Shown here: positions 63,665-64,000 of the stretch, in pieces
Numbering within the stretch: position 1 is the first letter of the stretch
Layout: each line of letters starts with the position of its first letter
Source: an uncultured Verrucomicrobiales bacterium
GTDB taxonomy: Bacteria; Verrucomicrobiota; Verrucomicrobiia; Verrucomicrobiales; Akkermansiaceae
Direction of reading: 5' to 3'
Length of the DNA: 64,000 bases
Assembly (NCBI GenBank): GCA_937928545.1
Contig: CALGJQ010000005.1
Coordinates: forward strand, 100,933-164,932
Position numbers and translations under genes: made by a program
Notes under the pieces: model-generated
What the model was told of the DNA's origin: nothing
Databases searched by the model: none
The model's input: the letters and a program-made list of their open reading frames with translations, nothing else

Positions 63665-64000
63665 TTAGGCTGAGCTTTTTTGGAGTTCCGCTAACATCTT
63701 TTCCAACCTCGTGCTGGCATCTCCGGCGGGGAGGAAGGCGCTGAGGCGGTCGGCCCAGAGGGGGAAGGCCATGGGGGTGAGGCGTTTTGTTTCGACGAGG
63801 TGAAAGGGGCGCTGGTGGATGGAGGTGAGGGTCTTTTGGAGGCGTTCGATTTCCAATTGATGTTCGAGGATCTCGCGGCGCGCTTGCTCAAGGAGGAGAT
63901 TGTCGGGGTCATATTTGGTGAAGACCTCGAAGAGGAGATTGGCGGACACTTGTAGGTCACGGGTGGGCTTTCGCTTGCCGGGCATGTCGGGGATGATGAG
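63665..64000 (-). CDS. Ligase-associated DEXH-box helicase, C-terminal end only
   Basis: The frame is open to the right window edge; about 110 C-terminal residues are visible (LIIPDMPGKRK... then TRDLQVSANLLFEVFTKYDPDN, LLEQARREILEHQLEIERL, RLTPMAFPLWADRLSA). The pattern S-xLxxEVxxKYDPDxLLLxQARRE and LTPxAFPLWxxR fits the C-terminal region of Lhr-type ligase-associated helicases, which sit beside an ATP-dependent DNA ligase and a phosphoesterase in a DNA-repair island. The catalytic motifs lie outside the window. Convergent with htpG. Confidence 0.8.
   Translation of the reverse strand, partial: LIIPDMPGKRKPTRDLQVSANLLFEVFTKYDPDNLLLEQARREILEHQLEIERLQKTLTSIHQRPFHLVETKRLTPMAFPLWADRLSAFLPAGDASTRLEKMLAELQKSSA

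Overview
The window looks like a chromosomal segment of a Gram-negative member of the Verrucomicrobiota (Verrucomicrobiales-like). The signs are a DUF1501 / PSD1-PSCyt gene pair, two very large PVC-type membrane-bound dehydrogenase/cytochrome c proteins, SHD1-type proteins, a PEP-CTERM protein, a sulfatase, LpxI (lipid A synthesis), FloA and an archaeal/eukaryal-type ProRS. This assignment is inferred from gene content only; no database search was possible. Coding density is high and genes switch strand often. No CRISPR array, complete insertion sequence, rRNA or replication origin was seen, and there is one tRNA.

Layout. 1-3.5 kb: 2-oxoglutarate dehydrogenase E1 (cut by the window edge) and E2. 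3.5-8 kb (minus): DUF1501 and a secreted cytochrome/LamG/PSD1 protein. 8.2-14.1 kb (plus): a 1454-residue membrane-anchored coiled-coil protein with four long tandem repeats, translationally coupled to a terpene-cyclase-fold protein, then a TPR protein. 14.1-23.5 kb (minus): a complete type I restriction-modification operon, hsdM-hsdS-[DUF4062/ATPase/wHTH]-hsdR-[YgjP-like metallopeptidase], with overlapping genes. 23.5-24.8 kb: a wrecked chimeric pseudogene carrying a duplicated tail of the adjacent LON-domain gene. 24.9-30.2 kb (minus): MetY, a sugar-phosphate-isomerase-like protein, a PEP-CTERM protein, a sulfatase and a small membrane protein.

30.2-33.3 kb (plus): ddl-ftsQ-ftsA, a piece of the division/cell-wall cluster without ftsZ. 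33.4-39 kb (minus): proS, a coiled-coil zinc-ribbon protein, a CHASE2-like membrane protein, and an AmgK/MurU-like pair that suggests amino-sugar recycling toward peptidoglycan. 39-43.7 kb (plus): a large PVC dehydrogenase/cytochrome and a ClpX-like ATPase without a zinc finger. 43.7-46.3 kb: FloA with a small partner, LpxI and tRNA-Leu(CAA). 46.3-49.5 kb (plus): a lipoprotein, an SHD1 protein, and a protein with two SHD1 + retropepsin-like units in one chain. 49.5-57.9 kb (minus): an apparently frameshifted small membrane protein, a 1385-residue tetra-CxxCH protein, TatD, a POT transporter and FabH. 58-63.6 kb (plus): a membrane/peroxiredoxin-like fusion, pyruvate kinase, nuoB-nuoC behind a perfect Rex-type operator, and HtpG. 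The right edge cuts the C-terminus of a ligase-associated DEXH helicase.

Features most worth follow-up are the single-chain double retropepsin, the Rex-type operator before an isolated nuoBC pair, the RM operon with its embedded putative regulator, the repeat-built coiled-coil protein, the chimeric pseudogene, and a small family of intergenic repeats rich in AGCTAA-like units.
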